Below, piece after piece: positions 44,292 through 53,460 of a DNA stretch of 64,000 nucleotides. The notes under the pieces were generated by a model. It had not been told where the DNA came from and did not search any database. It saw only the letters and a list, made by a program, of their open reading frames with translations. This stretch comes from Algoriphagus oliviformis. GTDB lineage: Bacteria; Bacteroidota; Bacteroidia; Cytophagales; Cyclobacteriaceae. The stretch covers positions 1-64,000 of the forward strand of contig NZ_JAFKCT010000014.1 in assembly GCF_017254915.1 (NCBI RefSeq), given 5' to 3'. The translations under genes were made by a program, and so were the position numbers. Position 1 is the stretch's first letter, and each line of letters starts with the position of its first letter.

Positions 44292-46250
44292 ATGAAGTTT
44301 GTTAAGTTGTTAACAGTCATGGTGATGGCTGGATTTTGGTCATTTGGAAGTTTAGCCCAAGTTGACACCACTCGATTTACTAATCACGGTCCTCAGCTTT
44401 TTGCTTCCATGATCCAAGGGAGTGTTTTTGCCAAGGACAAAGCAGGCAATGATCTGGTATACACCGTGGTTAGGGGCGAGCCTGCCCACCTGCTGGGCTA
44501 CGACGTGCAGAGCAAAGCACTGGTCTTGGACAAGGAATTGCCCAAGGCGGACGGTGCCTGGGATTTGGCGCAGTCCAGCGACGGAACCCTCTATGCGCCC
44601 GGCGCAAACGGCAGCCTCTTTGCCCATACGCCAGGCACACAGGAAGTGCGGGATTTGGGCATTGCCCTGGAGGGGGAGACCTACCTTTGGAGCCTTACTC
44701 CGGGGCTGGATGGGGAAGTGTTCGGCGCGACCTATCCGGGCTGTCGGGTATTTCGATATCATCCCAAAGACGGATTTTCCGACCTGGGCAAGGGGGCTTT
44801 GGTGGAAAAGGAAAACTATGTGCGAAGCCTGGCCTTTTACCCCAAAACCGGTATGCTCTACGCCGGGGTGGGTTCGCAGGCCCACTTGATCGAGATCAAT
44901 CCGAAAACGGGCGAGAAAAGGGAGCTGCTCCCCGAGAAGTTTCGCGGCTATGAGTTTGTCTATGGACTGGAGATCGTACCGGGAAAAGACGGCAATGACC
45001 GGCTTTTCGCCTTGATTACCAATGGCAGCATCACCTTGGTTTACAATCTCAAAACAGGGGAGTTTGAGCAGGAGATAGCAGGCATGGACATGCGTGCGAT
45101 AGCCGGTGCTGCCTCGGGAGACGCGGTTTACTACACCGCAAAGTCCGAGTTGCGACGCTTTGATCCGGCAAAGGAGGAGTCTACTGCGCGGGTTTTGGGC
45201 GAAAGCGTAGGCACGGCAAACGCCTTCCAGATTTCGGAGAGCGGAAAGGTGATGTTTTTGACCTCCGGCGCAAATCTCTATTCCTATGATCCGGCCACGG
45301 ATTCCCTGGAAAAGACCAAGCTTCAGATCCCGGGTCAGCCCATTCCCATCCATTCCCTGCTGACGGCCCCTGACGGGAAAATCTGGTCGGGCGGCTACTT
45401 GGCGGGCGGCAATGCGACCTTTGACCCCGCTACGGGAATCCATACCTTTCTACCGGGTTTGGATCAAACCGAGGGCATGTCCGTGCTGGGGGATCAGATC
45501 TTTTTCGGCATTTACCCCAAGGGAAAGTTTTATGTCTTTGACACCAAAGGGGACTGGAAGCCAAAGGAAGGCAATCCGCGATTTCTGGGACAACTTGAGG
45601 GACAAAGCCGTTCCTTCGCCCATGTGAGCATACCCGAGCGCAAGCTGCTGGTCTTTGGGATGATTCCCGAATATGGCAAGCTGGGTGGGGCGATGGCTAC
45701 CTACGATCTGGAAAAGGACGAACTCAAATTCTTTGAAAGCCCGATAGCCAAGCAGTCCATCGCCGCCCTCGCGTATGCCGGTGACTACGTGCTGGGCGGT
45801 ACGACGATCTCGGGAGGGCTGGGCAAAGCCCCTGAAACCAAGGAAGCAGTTTTGTTTGGCTGGGATCCGGAGTCGGGCGAAAAACTGTTTGAGACCGTTC
45901 CCGTGCCTGGGGCTTCTGCCTTGACGGGTTTTATCCAAGGTCCTGATGGCAATATCTGGGGAATGGGCGACGGCACGCTTTTTATTTTTGACCCAAGGGA
46001 AAAGAAGGTGCTGTCCACCACCAAGCTGTACGATTTCCCACCTTTCAAAAGCCACATCTGGAGAAGTGCTTTTTTGGTGCTCCACCCGGATGGCAACATC
46101 TACGGGACGGACTGGGAAAAGCTGTTTAGGCTCAATCCGGAGACCAAGGAAGTGACCCAGCTGGCCAAGGATGCGGCCTTGCTAGTGATGGGAAAGGACG
46201 GGACGCTGTACTTTAAGCGTGGCACGGAGCTTTGGTCCTATAGGCCCTAG
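44292..46250 (+). CDS. Large secreted beta-propeller protein
   Basis: A 652-residue secreted protein with signal peptide ending near residue 23 (SLAQ). The sequence is a series of propeller blades of the YVTN/SMP-30-like type with recurring PDG and DPATG/DPAKE turns (SSDGTLYAPGANGSLFAHTP, GPDGNIWGMGDGTLFIFDP, HPDGNIYGTDWEKLFRLNP). The last two blades end near the C-terminus, so the ring probably closes there. No catalytic signature is evident; a lactonase or binding role would fit a sugar-oxidising pathway. It starts 4 bp after the DHDPS-like gene, as the last gene of the operon. Confidence 0.75.
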   Translation: MKFVKLLTVMVMAGFWSFGSLAQVDTTRFTNHGPQLFASMIQGSVFAKDKAGNDLVYTVVRGEPAHLLGYDVQSKALVLDKELPKADGAWDLAQSSDGTLYAPGANGSLFAHTPGTQEVRDLGIALEGETYLWSLTPGLDGEVFGATYPGCRVFRYHPKDGFSDLGKGALVEKENYVRSLAFYPKTGMLYAGVGSQAHLIEINPKTGEKRELLPEKFRGYEFVYGLEIVPGKDGNDRLFALITNGSITLVYNLKTGEFEQEIAGMDMRAIAGAASGDAVYYTAKSELRRFDPAKEESTARVLGESVGTANAFQISESGKVMFLTSGANLYSYDPATDSLEKTKLQIPGQPIPIHSLLTAPDGKIWSGGYLAGGNATFDPATGIHTFLPGLDQTEGMSVLGDQIFFGIYPKGKFYVFDTKGDWKPKEGNPRFLGQLEGQSRSFAHVSIPERKLLVFGMIPEYGKLGGAMATYDLEKDELKFFESPIAKQSIAALAYAGDYVLGGTTISGGLGKAPETKEAVLFGWDPESGEKLFETVPVPGASALTGFIQGPDGNIWGMGDGTLFIFDPREKKVLSTTKLYDFPPFKSHIWRSAFLVLHPDGNIYGTDWEKLFRLNPETKEVTQLAKDAALLVMGKDGTLYFKRGTELWSYRP

Positions 46251-46276
46251 ATCTAAGGGGTTTTGTAAATGGAGTA

Positions 46277-46484
46277 TGACTATCCGCTTGTATGCCAGTA
46301 GGCAGCCGTGACAATCCGAATGAACGCTAAAATTGGGGCTTTGCCCTACTTCGGTCGCCTGTGCTGAGCATAGCCGAAGCATCGGTCATCGCCTGCCCGA
46401 CGTGTCGGTGTCTTCCAGCCTGTCTGCTCAGGCAGGCCCGATAGAAAGGGCAAATTCGCTTACTGGCAAGATTGCGGACAATCA
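46277..46484 (+). mobile_element. MITE-like element, copy 3 (208 bp)
   Basis: Left end tgactatccgcttgtatgcc, right end reverse-complement tgattgtccgcaatcttgcc, imperfect 24-bp terminal inverted repeats (17 of 24 match). Inside is the shared ctttgccctacttcggtc core plus an extra segment of about 55 bp with two small palindromes (gcttcggctatgctcagcac-like and cctgtctgctcaggcagg). Confidence 0.72.
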
Positions 46485-46495
46485 TGAAATGGAAT

Positions 46496-46535
46496 TACCC
46501 GGATGTCGCGGAGGCGGCATTCCGGGTATTTTTTT
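46496..46535 (+). terminator. Strong Rho-independent terminator
   Basis: Long stem tacccggatgtcgc / gcggcattccgggta, almost fully paired, with loop GGAG and then seven T residues. It probably ends the sugar-operon transcript; a MITE-like element lies between it and the gene stop. Confidence 0.85.
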
Positions 46536-46815
46536 GTTTTGGGGAAAAGGCCTTGGGCTGAGGGACGACGGAAGGAAAGGCGGGAGGATAACGGGAGTGC
46601 TGGCTGTCCCTGATTTTCCATATATTTGGCTGGTTGAGTGCTGGACACCCTAGGCGCAGAGCTGAATTTCTCTCGTTTTCCGTGCTCAAAATAGGCTTTA
46701 AACTGTGATTGACAGGACTGATGATGCTGACGCTGGATGCGGCATCCCACCAATCAACGTAACCGTCTAGGCCGAAAATTGGTATAATCCTTACTTTTTC
46801 ACTATTTCCAACTGA

Positions 46816-47541
46816 ATGAAAACAGCAGCACTTATTCCGGCCCGGTACGCTTCCACCCGCCTTCCGGCCAAACTGATACAGGATTTGGGGGGCATTTCGG
46901 TGATACAGAGGACCTACGTCAGCTCGGTTGCGACCGGGGTTTTTGACGAAGTCTGGGTAGTCACCGACCACAAGGAGATCGAGAAGCAAATCCTCGACCT
47001 GGGAGGAAATGTATTCATGAGCAAAAAGGCCCATCAAAGCGGTTCGGATAGGATTGCCGAGGCCTTGGAGGCAGTGGACGCGGACCTCATCGTGAACGTG
47101 CAGGGGGATGAGCCTTTCCAGGATCCCAAGTCCCTGCAGGACTTGGTGTCGGTCTTTGATCGGCCCAAGGTGAAGATGGCTTCCCTGATGTGCCGAATCT
47201 CCGAAGACGAGGCCTACAATCCCAATACGGTGAAGGTCGTGCTGGACGAAAAGAAAAACGCAATCTACTTCTCCAGATCCCCCATCCCTTTCAACAGGGA
47301 ACGAACGGAGGATATTTTCTACTGGAAGCACGTAGGGGTCTATGCCTACATGAGGGAGCTTTTGCTGGAATTTACCTCCTGGCCCAAAGGCCGTCTGGAG
47401 CAGATCGAAATGCTGGAGCAGCTTCGCCTCGTAGAGCGTGGGGTGAAAATCCAGATGGTGGAGACCGAGCATCAGGCCATTGCCATCGACACCAAGGAAG
47501 ATCTTGACCGAGCGAGAAATTTTCTTAGAAGCATCCTTTAA
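46816..47541 (+). CDS. kdsB: 3-deoxy-manno-octulosonate cytidylyltransferase
   Basis: A 241-residue enzyme that activates Kdo with CTP (forming CMP-Kdo) for lipopolysaccharide core synthesis, in the cytoplasm. The family motifs are present: IPARYASTRLPAKL (residues 7-20), VVTDHKEI, KAHQSGSDRIAEAL, and VNVQGDEPFQ with the Asp that binds the metal. Length is standard. It is the first gene of a run with a VOC protein (12 bp downstream of its stop) and two acetyltransferases that have no obvious link with Kdo, so co-transcription may be incidental. Confidence 0.95.
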   Translation: MKTAALIPARYASTRLPAKLIQDLGGISVIQRTYVSSVATGVFDEVWVVTDHKEIEKQILDLGGNVFMSKKAHQSGSDRIAEALEAVDADLIVNVQGDEPFQDPKSLQDLVSVFDRPKVKMASLMCRISEDEAYNPNTVKVVLDEKKNAIYFSRSPIPFNRERTEDIFYWKHVGVYAYMRELLLEFTSWPKGRLEQIEMLEQLRLVERGVKIQMVETEHQAIAIDTKEDLDRARNFLRSIL

Positions 47542-47552
47542 GCAAGTTGACT

Positions 47553-47972
47553 ATGAAAAAGCGGGTAACTGGAATTGGCGGGATTTTTTTCAAAGTGAAA
47601 GATCCCGACGCGACAAAATCCTGGTACCAGAAGCATCTGGGCCTGAATACCGACAAGTACGGGACTACCTTTGAGTGGAGGAGCAGTGAGAATCCGGAGA
47701 AAAAGGGCTTTTCCCAATGGTCTCCCATGAAGGACGACACGGGCTATTTCAAGCCTTCCGAAAAAGACTTCATGATCAACTATCGGGTCGAAAACCTGGT
47801 AGAACTCGTCGAGGAGCTCAAAGCGGAAGGGGTGACGGTTTTGGATGAAATCGAGACCTACGAATACGGGAAATTTGTCCATATTCTGGATCCCGACGGG
47901 CACAGTATCGAGCTCTGGGAACCTGTGGACGAAGCCTATGACGGAATCGTCGATGCCAGGACCAAAAGCTGA
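47553..47972 (+). CDS. VOC (glyoxalase/bleomycin-resistance) family protein
   Basis: A 139-residue single-domain protein, started at ATG 47553 (a TTG lies at 47547). The VOC beta-alpha-beta-beta-beta repeats are clear: GIGGIFFKVKDPDATKSWYQKHLG at the start and FVHILDPDGHSIELWEP near the end, with the metal-ligand Glu in IELWEP. Such proteins act as small dioxygenases, epimerases or detoxifying enzymes; the specific activity is not predictable. It follows kdsB closely. Confidence 0.85.
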   Translation: MKKRVTGIGGIFFKVKDPDATKSWYQKHLGLNTDKYGTTFEWRSSENPEKKGFSQWSPMKDDTGYFKPSEKDFMINYRVENLVELVEELKAEGVTVLDEIETYEYGKFVHILDPDGHSIELWEPVDEAYDGIVDARTKS

Positions 47973-48106
47973 TATCGAAAATAGTATCAAGTAATAGGTA
48001 TTAAGTATCAAGACACGAGAGCCACTCTCAGGCGGAGCCGAAGCAAAGGACCAAAATGCAAGTACTTAGTACATTAATCCTTAATCCTTACTTTTAACAT
48101 TTACCA

Positions 48107-48388
48107 ATGGACATCCAACATCAATCCGACGGGCGCCGAGGCTCTTTTTTTGTGGAACAGGATTCAAAACGCTTGGCCGAGATGGTCTATGTGATGGCTG
48201 GGCCCAAGCGGATGATCATCGAGCATACCGAGGTGGACGAAAGCCTGAAGGGGCAGGGAGTGGGAGTGAAGCTGCTGGAAAGCCTGGTGGATTTCGTCCG
48301 AAAGGAGGAGATCAAAGTGGTGCCTCTCTGTCCTTTTGCCAATGCCACGTTCAAAAAAAGGGCGGACTTGCAAGATGTCCTCAACTGA
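48107..48388 (+). CDS. Small GNAT-like acetyltransferase (YidJ-type)
   Basis: A 93-residue protein of the short GNAT-like group. MIIEHTEVDESLKGQGVGVKLLESLVDFVR carries the acetyl-CoA binding R/Q-x-x-G-x-G/A-type loop (KGQGVG), and VVPLCPFANATFKK is the typical C-terminal signature with a conserved Cys-Pro. These proteins are widespread and their acceptor is unknown. The next gene overlaps or closely follows it. Confidence 0.82.
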   Translation: MDIQHQSDGRRGSFFVEQDSKRLAEMVYVMAGPKRMIIEHTEVDESLKGQGVGVKLLESLVDFVRKEEIKVVPLCPFANATFKKRADLQDVLN

Positions 48389-48410
48389 AAAACCGCCCGG
48401 CGCTACTCCC

Positions 48411-48818
48411 ATGCACACGATACAGGTGGAAAAAAACCTCGATTTGGAGGAGTTTGTCTCGATCCTAAACGACTCCGGTCTAGGCCTGAGAAGGCCTATG
48501 GATGATCCCGACCACCTCGCAAGGATGCTGGCTGGCTCCAATTTGCTGGTGACGGCGAGGTTGGAAGGGAGGCTGGTCGGCGTACTCCGCGGCCTGTCGG
48601 ACTTCTGCTACCGTTGTTTTATCGCCGATTTGGCTGTGTCCAAGGCACTTCAAGGGAAGGGCATAGGCCGCGAGATGCTGCAGTTCACACGGGCTTTGGC
48701 TCCCGATGCCAGGCTCATTCTTTTTTCCGCAGAGGATGCGGAGCCCTTTTACCAAAAATTGGGATTCAAGCTCCACGAGCGTTGCTATCAGCTGAAGCCC
48801 GGAGAGCAAATGGGCTAG
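48411..48818 (+). CDS. GNAT family N-acetyltransferase
   Basis: A 135-residue acetyltransferase. The acetyl-CoA loop is in KALQGKGIGREML and the C-terminal FYQKLGFKLHER segment completes the GNAT fold. The start was placed at MHTIQVEKN (48411), where the domain begins. An alternative ATG at 48375 would overlap the upstream gene by 14 bp and add a proline-rich lead-in. A terminator follows. Confidence 0.82.
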   Translation: MHTIQVEKNLDLEEFVSILNDSGLGLRRPMDDPDHLARMLAGSNLLVTARLEGRLVGVLRGLSDFCYRCFIADLAVSKALQGKGIGREMLQFTRALAPDARLILFSAEDAEPFYQKLGFKLHERCYQLKPGEQMG

Positions 48819-48909
48819 GGAAGGTTTTCCTGAAGCGAAAAATCCAATTTTATAGTCGGGTTTAAGGCCTCGGGCTGTACTGGCTTGGGGACGGGTGAGA
48901 CGTCACGAC

Positions 48910-48938
48910 AAGCGCTGTAGAGGCGCTTTTGTTTTTTT
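48910..48938 (+). terminator. Rho-independent terminator
   Basis: Stem aagcgc (48910-48915) / gcgctt (48923-48928) followed by a T-rich tail (ttttgttttttt). It is placed after the acetyltransferase genes. Confidence 0.65.
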
Positions 48939-49006
48939 TAGCTGGTTTTTCAATGCTCGATTTATAGGCTATCTTGACTGGCAACAACCAACAATCCTTA
49001 GACCTT

Positions 49007-50284
49007 ATGAAGAAAGTTTTGCTGTCAGGCTTTGTCCTGATGCTATCCCTCACCGCTTTTGCCCAAAAAACATACCTGCATGCCGGGCGCTTGATCGACG
49101 TCAAAACCAAGAAAGTCCTTACCGAGCAAACCATCGTCGTGGAGGGGGACAAGATCCTCTCCGTCTCCCCGGGCTACCAAAGCGGTGGAGCCGAAGACCA
49201 AGTCCTTGACCTGAAAAATGCGACCGTCATGCCGGGCCTGATGGACATGCACGTCCATATCGAAAGCCAAACCAGCCCAACCCGCTATGTGGACGGCTTT
49301 CGCGACAATGAGGCGGACGTGGCCTACAAGGCCTTGCCCTATGCGAAAATCACCCTGATGTCGGGTTTTACCACAGTTCGGGATCTGGGTGGCTCCGGCG
49401 TAAACATCGCCCTGCGCAATGCCATCAACAATGGCTTGGTCGTAGGCCCGAGAATCTATACAGCCGGCAAGTCCATCGCCCCCACCGGTGGGCATGCCGA
49501 TCCCACGAATGGCGTGAAGCGTGATCTCATGCGTGATCCGGGGCCGGATGAGGGCGTGATCAATGGAGACGCCGATGCCCGCAAGGCAGTACGGCAGGCC
49601 GTGAAGTATGGTTCGGATGTGATCAAGGTGACCGCTACCGGAGGCGTGCTTTCGGTGGCTCGGGACGGCTCGGCCCCGCAGTTTCAGCAGGATGAGCTGG
49701 ATGCCGTGGTGCGGACGGCAAAGGACTTTGGCATCCACGTCGCAGCCCACGCACATGGGGACCAGGGGATGAAGCGGGCCGTGAAGGCAGGTATCCACTC
49801 CATCGAGCACGGCACCATGATGACCGAGGAAACCATGGAAATGATGAAGGAGGCCGGGACCTGGTATGTGCCTACGGTGACGGCAGGGATGTCTGCGGCT
49901 GAGTATGCCAAGATCCCAGGCTACTACCCTCCTGTGGTGCGGGACAAAGCCATGGAGATCGGAGCGCAGATCCAGGAGACTTTTGGCAGGGCATATAAGA
50001 AGGGCGTCAAGATCGCTTTTGGTACCGATGCGGGGGTATTTCCCCACGGAGACAACTACCGTGAATTTCTCTACATGACCGAAGTAGGCATGCCCAATCT
50101 GGAGGCCATCCAGTCGGCAACACTCAATGCCGCCCAGCTGCTGGGAATCGAGGACAAACTAGGGACGATCGAGGTGGGGAAAATTGCCGACATCATCGCC
50201 GTCTCCGGCAATCCAGACGAAGACATCAAGGTGATGAAGGACGTGGTCTTTGTCATGAAGGAAGGGAAAGTGTATAAGCAGTAG
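49007..50284 (+). CDS. Secreted metal-dependent amidohydrolase
   Basis: A 425-residue enzyme of the imidazolonepropionase-like amidohydrolase group, started at ATG 49007 with a signal peptide ending near residue 20 (AFAQ). Metal ligands: HVH (His82, His84) in GLMDMHVHIES, a Lys in SDVIKVTATGG, a His in HVAAHAHG, a His in GIHSIEHGTMM and the catalytic Asp in IAFGTDAGVFPHG. Relatives cleave Xaa-Pro dipeptides or cyclic amides. It stands upstream of two secreted peptidase-type genes, so a peptide-degrading role is likely. Confidence 0.9.
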   Translation: MKKVLLSGFVLMLSLTAFAQKTYLHAGRLIDVKTKKVLTEQTIVVEGDKILSVSPGYQSGGAEDQVLDLKNATVMPGLMDMHVHIESQTSPTRYVDGFRDNEADVAYKALPYAKITLMSGFTTVRDLGGSGVNIALRNAINNGLVVGPRIYTAGKSIAPTGGHADPTNGVKRDLMRDPGPDEGVINGDADARKAVRQAVKYGSDVIKVTATGGVLSVARDGSAPQFQQDELDAVVRTAKDFGIHVAAHAHGDQGMKRAVKAGIHSIEHGTMMTEETMEMMKEAGTWYVPTVTAGMSAAEYAKIPGYYPPVVRDKAMEIGAQIQETFGRAYKKGVKIAFGTDAGVFPHGDNYREFLYMTEVGMPNLEAIQSATLNAAQLLGIEDKLGTIEVGKIADIIAVSGNPDEDIKVMKDVVFVMKEGKVYKQ

Positions 50285-50287
50285 GCC

Positions 50288-50335
50288 GTGGGCAGTAGGC
50301 AGCTGTCAGTAGACAAGGATCAGTAGGCAGTGGCA
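50288..50335. repeat. Degenerate 'ggcagtaggcagt' tandem tract
   Basis: Short imperfect GGCAGT(A/G)-type units between the amidohydrolase and peptidase genes, related to the tract at 10041-10150. It is followed by a pyrimidine-rich tract (50367-50404). Confidence 0.55.
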
Positions 50336-50440
50336 ACCGTTTATTCCGCAGTGCCCCGAGTGCTTCGCCACTTTACAACTTTTCCACTTTGCAACCTTAC
50401 TCCTCCTTAAACCAATCCATTTACCTTAAATCTAAACGAT

Positions 50441-51946
50441 ATGAAAATCAGACTTTTGTTAGTTTTTCTGTTTTTGGGTTCTTTTGCTTTTGCCCAAGAA
50501 AAAAAAGAGGAAAGCAAAGACCTGCCCAAAGCCCAGGTATTTGAGTCCAAGCAATCCGTGACTATCGACGGCAAGGTAGTCAACCTCAACGCCAAAGCCG
50601 GTACGATGGAGCTGAAGGACGAAAACAACAAGCCCATCGCGCTTTTTGGCTTTACGGCCTACTTCAAGGAGAATCCCGAAAAAGACCGGCCTATCGTCTT
50701 TGCCTACAATGGCGGCCCGGGCTCTTCTTCCTATTGGCTGCACATGGGGATCATGGGCCCCAAGCGGATCGTGGTCGATGACCCCAATTACAACCAGCCC
50801 GCTCCTTACCAGTTGGCCAACAACGAGTTTTCCATCCTCGACGTAGCCGATGTGGTGATGATGGATCCGGTAGGCACAGGCCTGAGTGTACCCATTGGAG
50901 AAGCGAGCGGGAAGGATTTCTGGGGAGTGGATCAGGATATCCGGAGTGTGAGCCTGTTCATCATGCAGTTTTTGAAAGCGCATGGAAGGCTGAATTCCCC
51001 CAAATACATCTTGGGGGAAAGCTATGGCACCTTCCGGAATGCGGGCGTGATGAGCTACCTGCTGGATCGGGGCTACGCACTCAATGGGGTGATCATGGTC
51101 TCCGCGGTTTTTGACCTGCGCTCCCTGTTTTTTGCCCCCAGCGAAGACCTTTCCTACATCGCTTACCTGCCGACCATGGCCGCCACCAGCTGGTATCATG
51201 ACAAGGTTGCCAACAAAGGCTCCGACCTGCCGAGCTTTGTGCAGGGAGTCAGAGAATTCACGGAGAATGAATACACACCGGCGCTTTTCAAGGGAAACAG
51301 GATTTCCGCCGAGGAGAAGGAGGCAGTGGCCAAAAAGCTGCAGGACTACACCGGGATTTCCTCGGAAGTCTGGAAGCGTGCTGACCTCAAGCTCAACGCA
51401 GGGGAGTACTTTCAGGAGTTGCTGCGTGAGAGTGGAGAGACGGTTGGCAGGCTGGATTCCCGGTACAAAGGGATGAATCTGGACCCGATGTCCATGAGTG
51501 CCTTCACCGATCCGCAAAGCGACGCGATTTCCCCGGCATATACCATGGCCTTTTTGGACTATTTCCATGGCAGTCTAGGCGTGGGCAAGGACTTGCTCTA
51601 CGCCACCTCCGCCTATTCCAAGGAGGGCTTCCGATGGGACTGGAAGCATAGAGGAAACAACTTTTGGGGAGCGGATGCCGCCGTGACCACCCTGCCAGAC
51701 ATGGCCGATGCGCTGAGCAAAGACCCCAATGTCAAAGTCTTGATCATGAATGGGTACTATGATTTGGCTACGGTTTTCTATGGGGTGGAGCACTCCATTT
51801 CCCATCTTGACCTACCCAAGTCCGCCACAGACCGCATCATCATGACCTACTATGAGGCGGGCCACATGATGTACACCCACCTGCCTTCCGCCAAGCTGTT
51901 TCGGGAGGATTTGAAGAAGTTTATCGCAGACACTTTGAGAAAATAG
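50441..51946 (+). CDS. Secreted S10-family serine carboxypeptidase
   Basis: A 501-residue protein with signal peptide ending near residue 18 (AFAQ). The alpha/beta-hydrolase catalytic residues are visible: nucleophile Ser194 in GESYG, Asp in LIMNGYYDLAT and His in YYEAGHMMY. An early GGPGSSSYWLHMGIMGP oxyanion loop is typical of S10. It would remove C-terminal residues from peptides outside the cytoplasm. The serine hydrolase gene begins 2 bp after its stop, so the two form an operon. Confidence 0.9.
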   Translation: MKIRLLLVFLFLGSFAFAQEKKEESKDLPKAQVFESKQSVTIDGKVVNLNAKAGTMELKDENNKPIALFGFTAYFKENPEKDRPIVFAYNGGPGSSSYWLHMGIMGPKRIVVDDPNYNQPAPYQLANNEFSILDVADVVMMDPVGTGLSVPIGEASGKDFWGVDQDIRSVSLFIMQFLKAHGRLNSPKYILGESYGTFRNAGVMSYLLDRGYALNGVIMVSAVFDLRSLFFAPSEDLSYIAYLPTMAATSWYHDKVANKGSDLPSFVQGVREFTENEYTPALFKGNRISAEEKEAVAKKLQDYTGISSEVWKRADLKLNAGEYFQELLRESGETVGRLDSRYKGMNLDPMSMSAFTDPQSDAISPAYTMAFLDYFHGSLGVGKDLLYATSAYSKEGFRWDWKHRGNNFWGADAAVTTLPDMADALSKDPNVKVLIMNGYYDLATVFYGVEHSISHLDLPKSATDRIIMTYYEAGHMMYTHLPSAKLFREDLKKFIADTLRK

Positions 51947-51948
51947 CC

Positions 51949-53067
51949 ATGAAGCCCCATATCCATCTAGTTAGATCTTCCCTTCTTTTTCAGCTTGTTG
52001 CGGGATGTTGGGTCCTGTTGGTTTTTGGCTGCGCCGAGGCGCAAAATCCAGATGAGGGTGCAGCGCTTTATTTTCCTCCCACAGGCTCGGGCCAGTGGGA
52101 GGAAAATCCTCCCGCAGCCTTAGGATGGGACGAGGCGGCTTTGGAGGAAATGCTAGACTGGTTGCCCAGCCAGGATACCCGCGCCTTTATCATCCTGAAA
52201 GATGGCAAAATCGTGGTGGAGGAGTACTGGGGAGCCGGGTTGACGGAAATAGGGGAGATGAACAGGTATTCTTATTGGTACTGGGCCTCTGCGGGAAAGA
52301 CGCTCACGGCCGCGCTCGTGGGCATTGCGCAGCAGAAGGGCCTCCTGAAAACCGAGGATCCTACCCAACGCTATCTCGGCGAAGGCTGGACTACCATGCC
52401 GGCCAGTTTGGAAAAGGACATCCTCCTCGTCCACCAGCTGACAATGACATCCGGAATAGATGACAATGTGGAGAATCTGGATGATCCTGCGCCGGAAAAC
52501 CTGAGGTTTTTGGCAAAACCAGGCACCCGCTGGAGCTATCACAATGCGGTGTACACCCTGCTGGAGCAGGTGGTGGAAAATGCCTCCGGCAAAGACTATC
52601 AGAGTTTTTTCGAGGAAAACCTGGGGAACAAAATCGGAATGGGGGGCACCTGGATTCAGACTGGTTTCAACAACGTGTTTTACTCCGATGCCCGATCCTT
52701 CGCCCGGTTTGGTTTGCTGATGCTGGCCAGGGGAAACTGGAACGGGACTGAGGTCTGGTCTGGGGATTATTTCGACCAGATGATCCAAAGCTCCCAGGAG
52801 CTGAACAAGAGCTATGGCTACCTGACTTGGCTCAATGGAAAGCCTTCTTTCATGGTACCTGGTCCTCAGGTCGTCGTTCCGGGTTCGCTGATTCCACAAG
52901 CTCCTGCAGATATGTATCAGGCGATGGGGAAAAACGGGCAATTTCTAATGGTCGTCCCCTCCCAAAACTTGGTGATCCTGAGGATGGGCAGTTCCGGAGG
53001 CGACGCGCTGGTGCCTTTCTTGCTGATGCGGGATATCTGGGACTACTTGGATCGGGTGATTCCCTGA
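51949..53067 (+). CDS. Serine hydrolase of the beta-lactamase class C / EstB family
   Basis: A 372-residue exported protein (hydrophobic segment about residues 14-31; Cys28 in VFGCAE might be lipidated). Active-site motifs: SxxK as SAGK (Ser114, Lys117) and YxN as YHN in TRWSYHNAVYT. The sequence also has the conserved FGLLMLARGNWNG region. Members are esterases, D-aminopeptidases or beta-lactamases, so the substrate is uncertain. It is coupled to the S10 carboxypeptidase upstream and converges with the response regulator (7 bp gap). Confidence 0.87.
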   Translation: MKPHIHLVRSSLLFQLVAGCWVLLVFGCAEAQNPDEGAALYFPPTGSGQWEENPPAALGWDEAALEEMLDWLPSQDTRAFIILKDGKIVVEEYWGAGLTEIGEMNRYSYWYWASAGKTLTAALVGIAQQKGLLKTEDPTQRYLGEGWTTMPASLEKDILLVHQLTMTSGIDDNVENLDDPAPENLRFLAKPGTRWSYHNAVYTLLEQVVENASGKDYQSFFEENLGNKIGMGGTWIQTGFNNVFYSDARSFARFGLLMLARGNWNGTEVWSGDYFDQMIQSSQELNKSYGYLTWLNGKPSFMVPGPQVVVPGSLIPQAPADMYQAMGKNGQFLMVVPSQNLVILRMGSSGGDALVPFLLMRDIWDYLDRVIP

Positions 53068-53073
53068 GGCGGT

Positions 53074-53460
53074 TCAGCCGTACTTTTCGAGCTGGGCGCT
53101 GATTTTGTCCAAGGTGAGGGGCTTTTCCAAAAAGCCGGAGACCACGCGGTATTCATCTGCTTTTTGTCGGTCCTGAAAGTCTATGGAACTGGAGAGGATC
53201 ACGATTTTGTCGTTTCGTTCCGGAAAAATCTCCAAATACCTGTTTAGGAATTCCCAGCCGTTGAGCACAGGCATATTGATGTCCAAAAAAATCAGAAGAC
53301 TTTTGCCTGCTTCGAGTTCCTTGATCTTTTCAAGCGCGTCCTCTCCCCCCAGGAACTCTTCGATTTGACTGCTGATCCCCGTTTTTCCCAAAAGCCGCCT
53401 GTTGATGAGGTTGTTGATGGGGTCGTCATCCACTAAAAAGACAGCGTCAAAGTGAACCAT
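53074..53460 (-). CDS. Single-domain response regulator (CheY-like)
   Basis: A 128-residue receiver domain with no output domain. Acidic pocket D11-D13, phosphoacceptor Asp60 in IFLDINMPVLNGWEFL, Ser/Thr in ILSSS and the conserved Lys113 in FLEKPLT are all present. It presumably receives phosphate from a histidine kinase encoded elsewhere; free-standing receivers of this type occur in Bacteroidota phosphorelays. Monocistronic; no kinase nearby. Confidence 0.92.
   Translation of the reverse strand: MVHFDAVFLVDDDPINNLINRRLLGKTGISSQIEEFLGGEDALEKIKELEAGKSLLIFLDINMPVLNGWEFLNRYLEIFPERNDKIVILSSSIDFQDRQKADEYRVVSGFLEKPLTLDKISAQLEKYG

Larger units (their letters stand above)
46251..46815. other. Intergenic region with MITE copy 3 and a terminator
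   Basis: About 565 bp. 46277-46484 is the longest MITE-like copy and 46496-46535 is a strong terminator. The remainder up to kdsB shows nothing recognisable. Confidence 0.55.
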
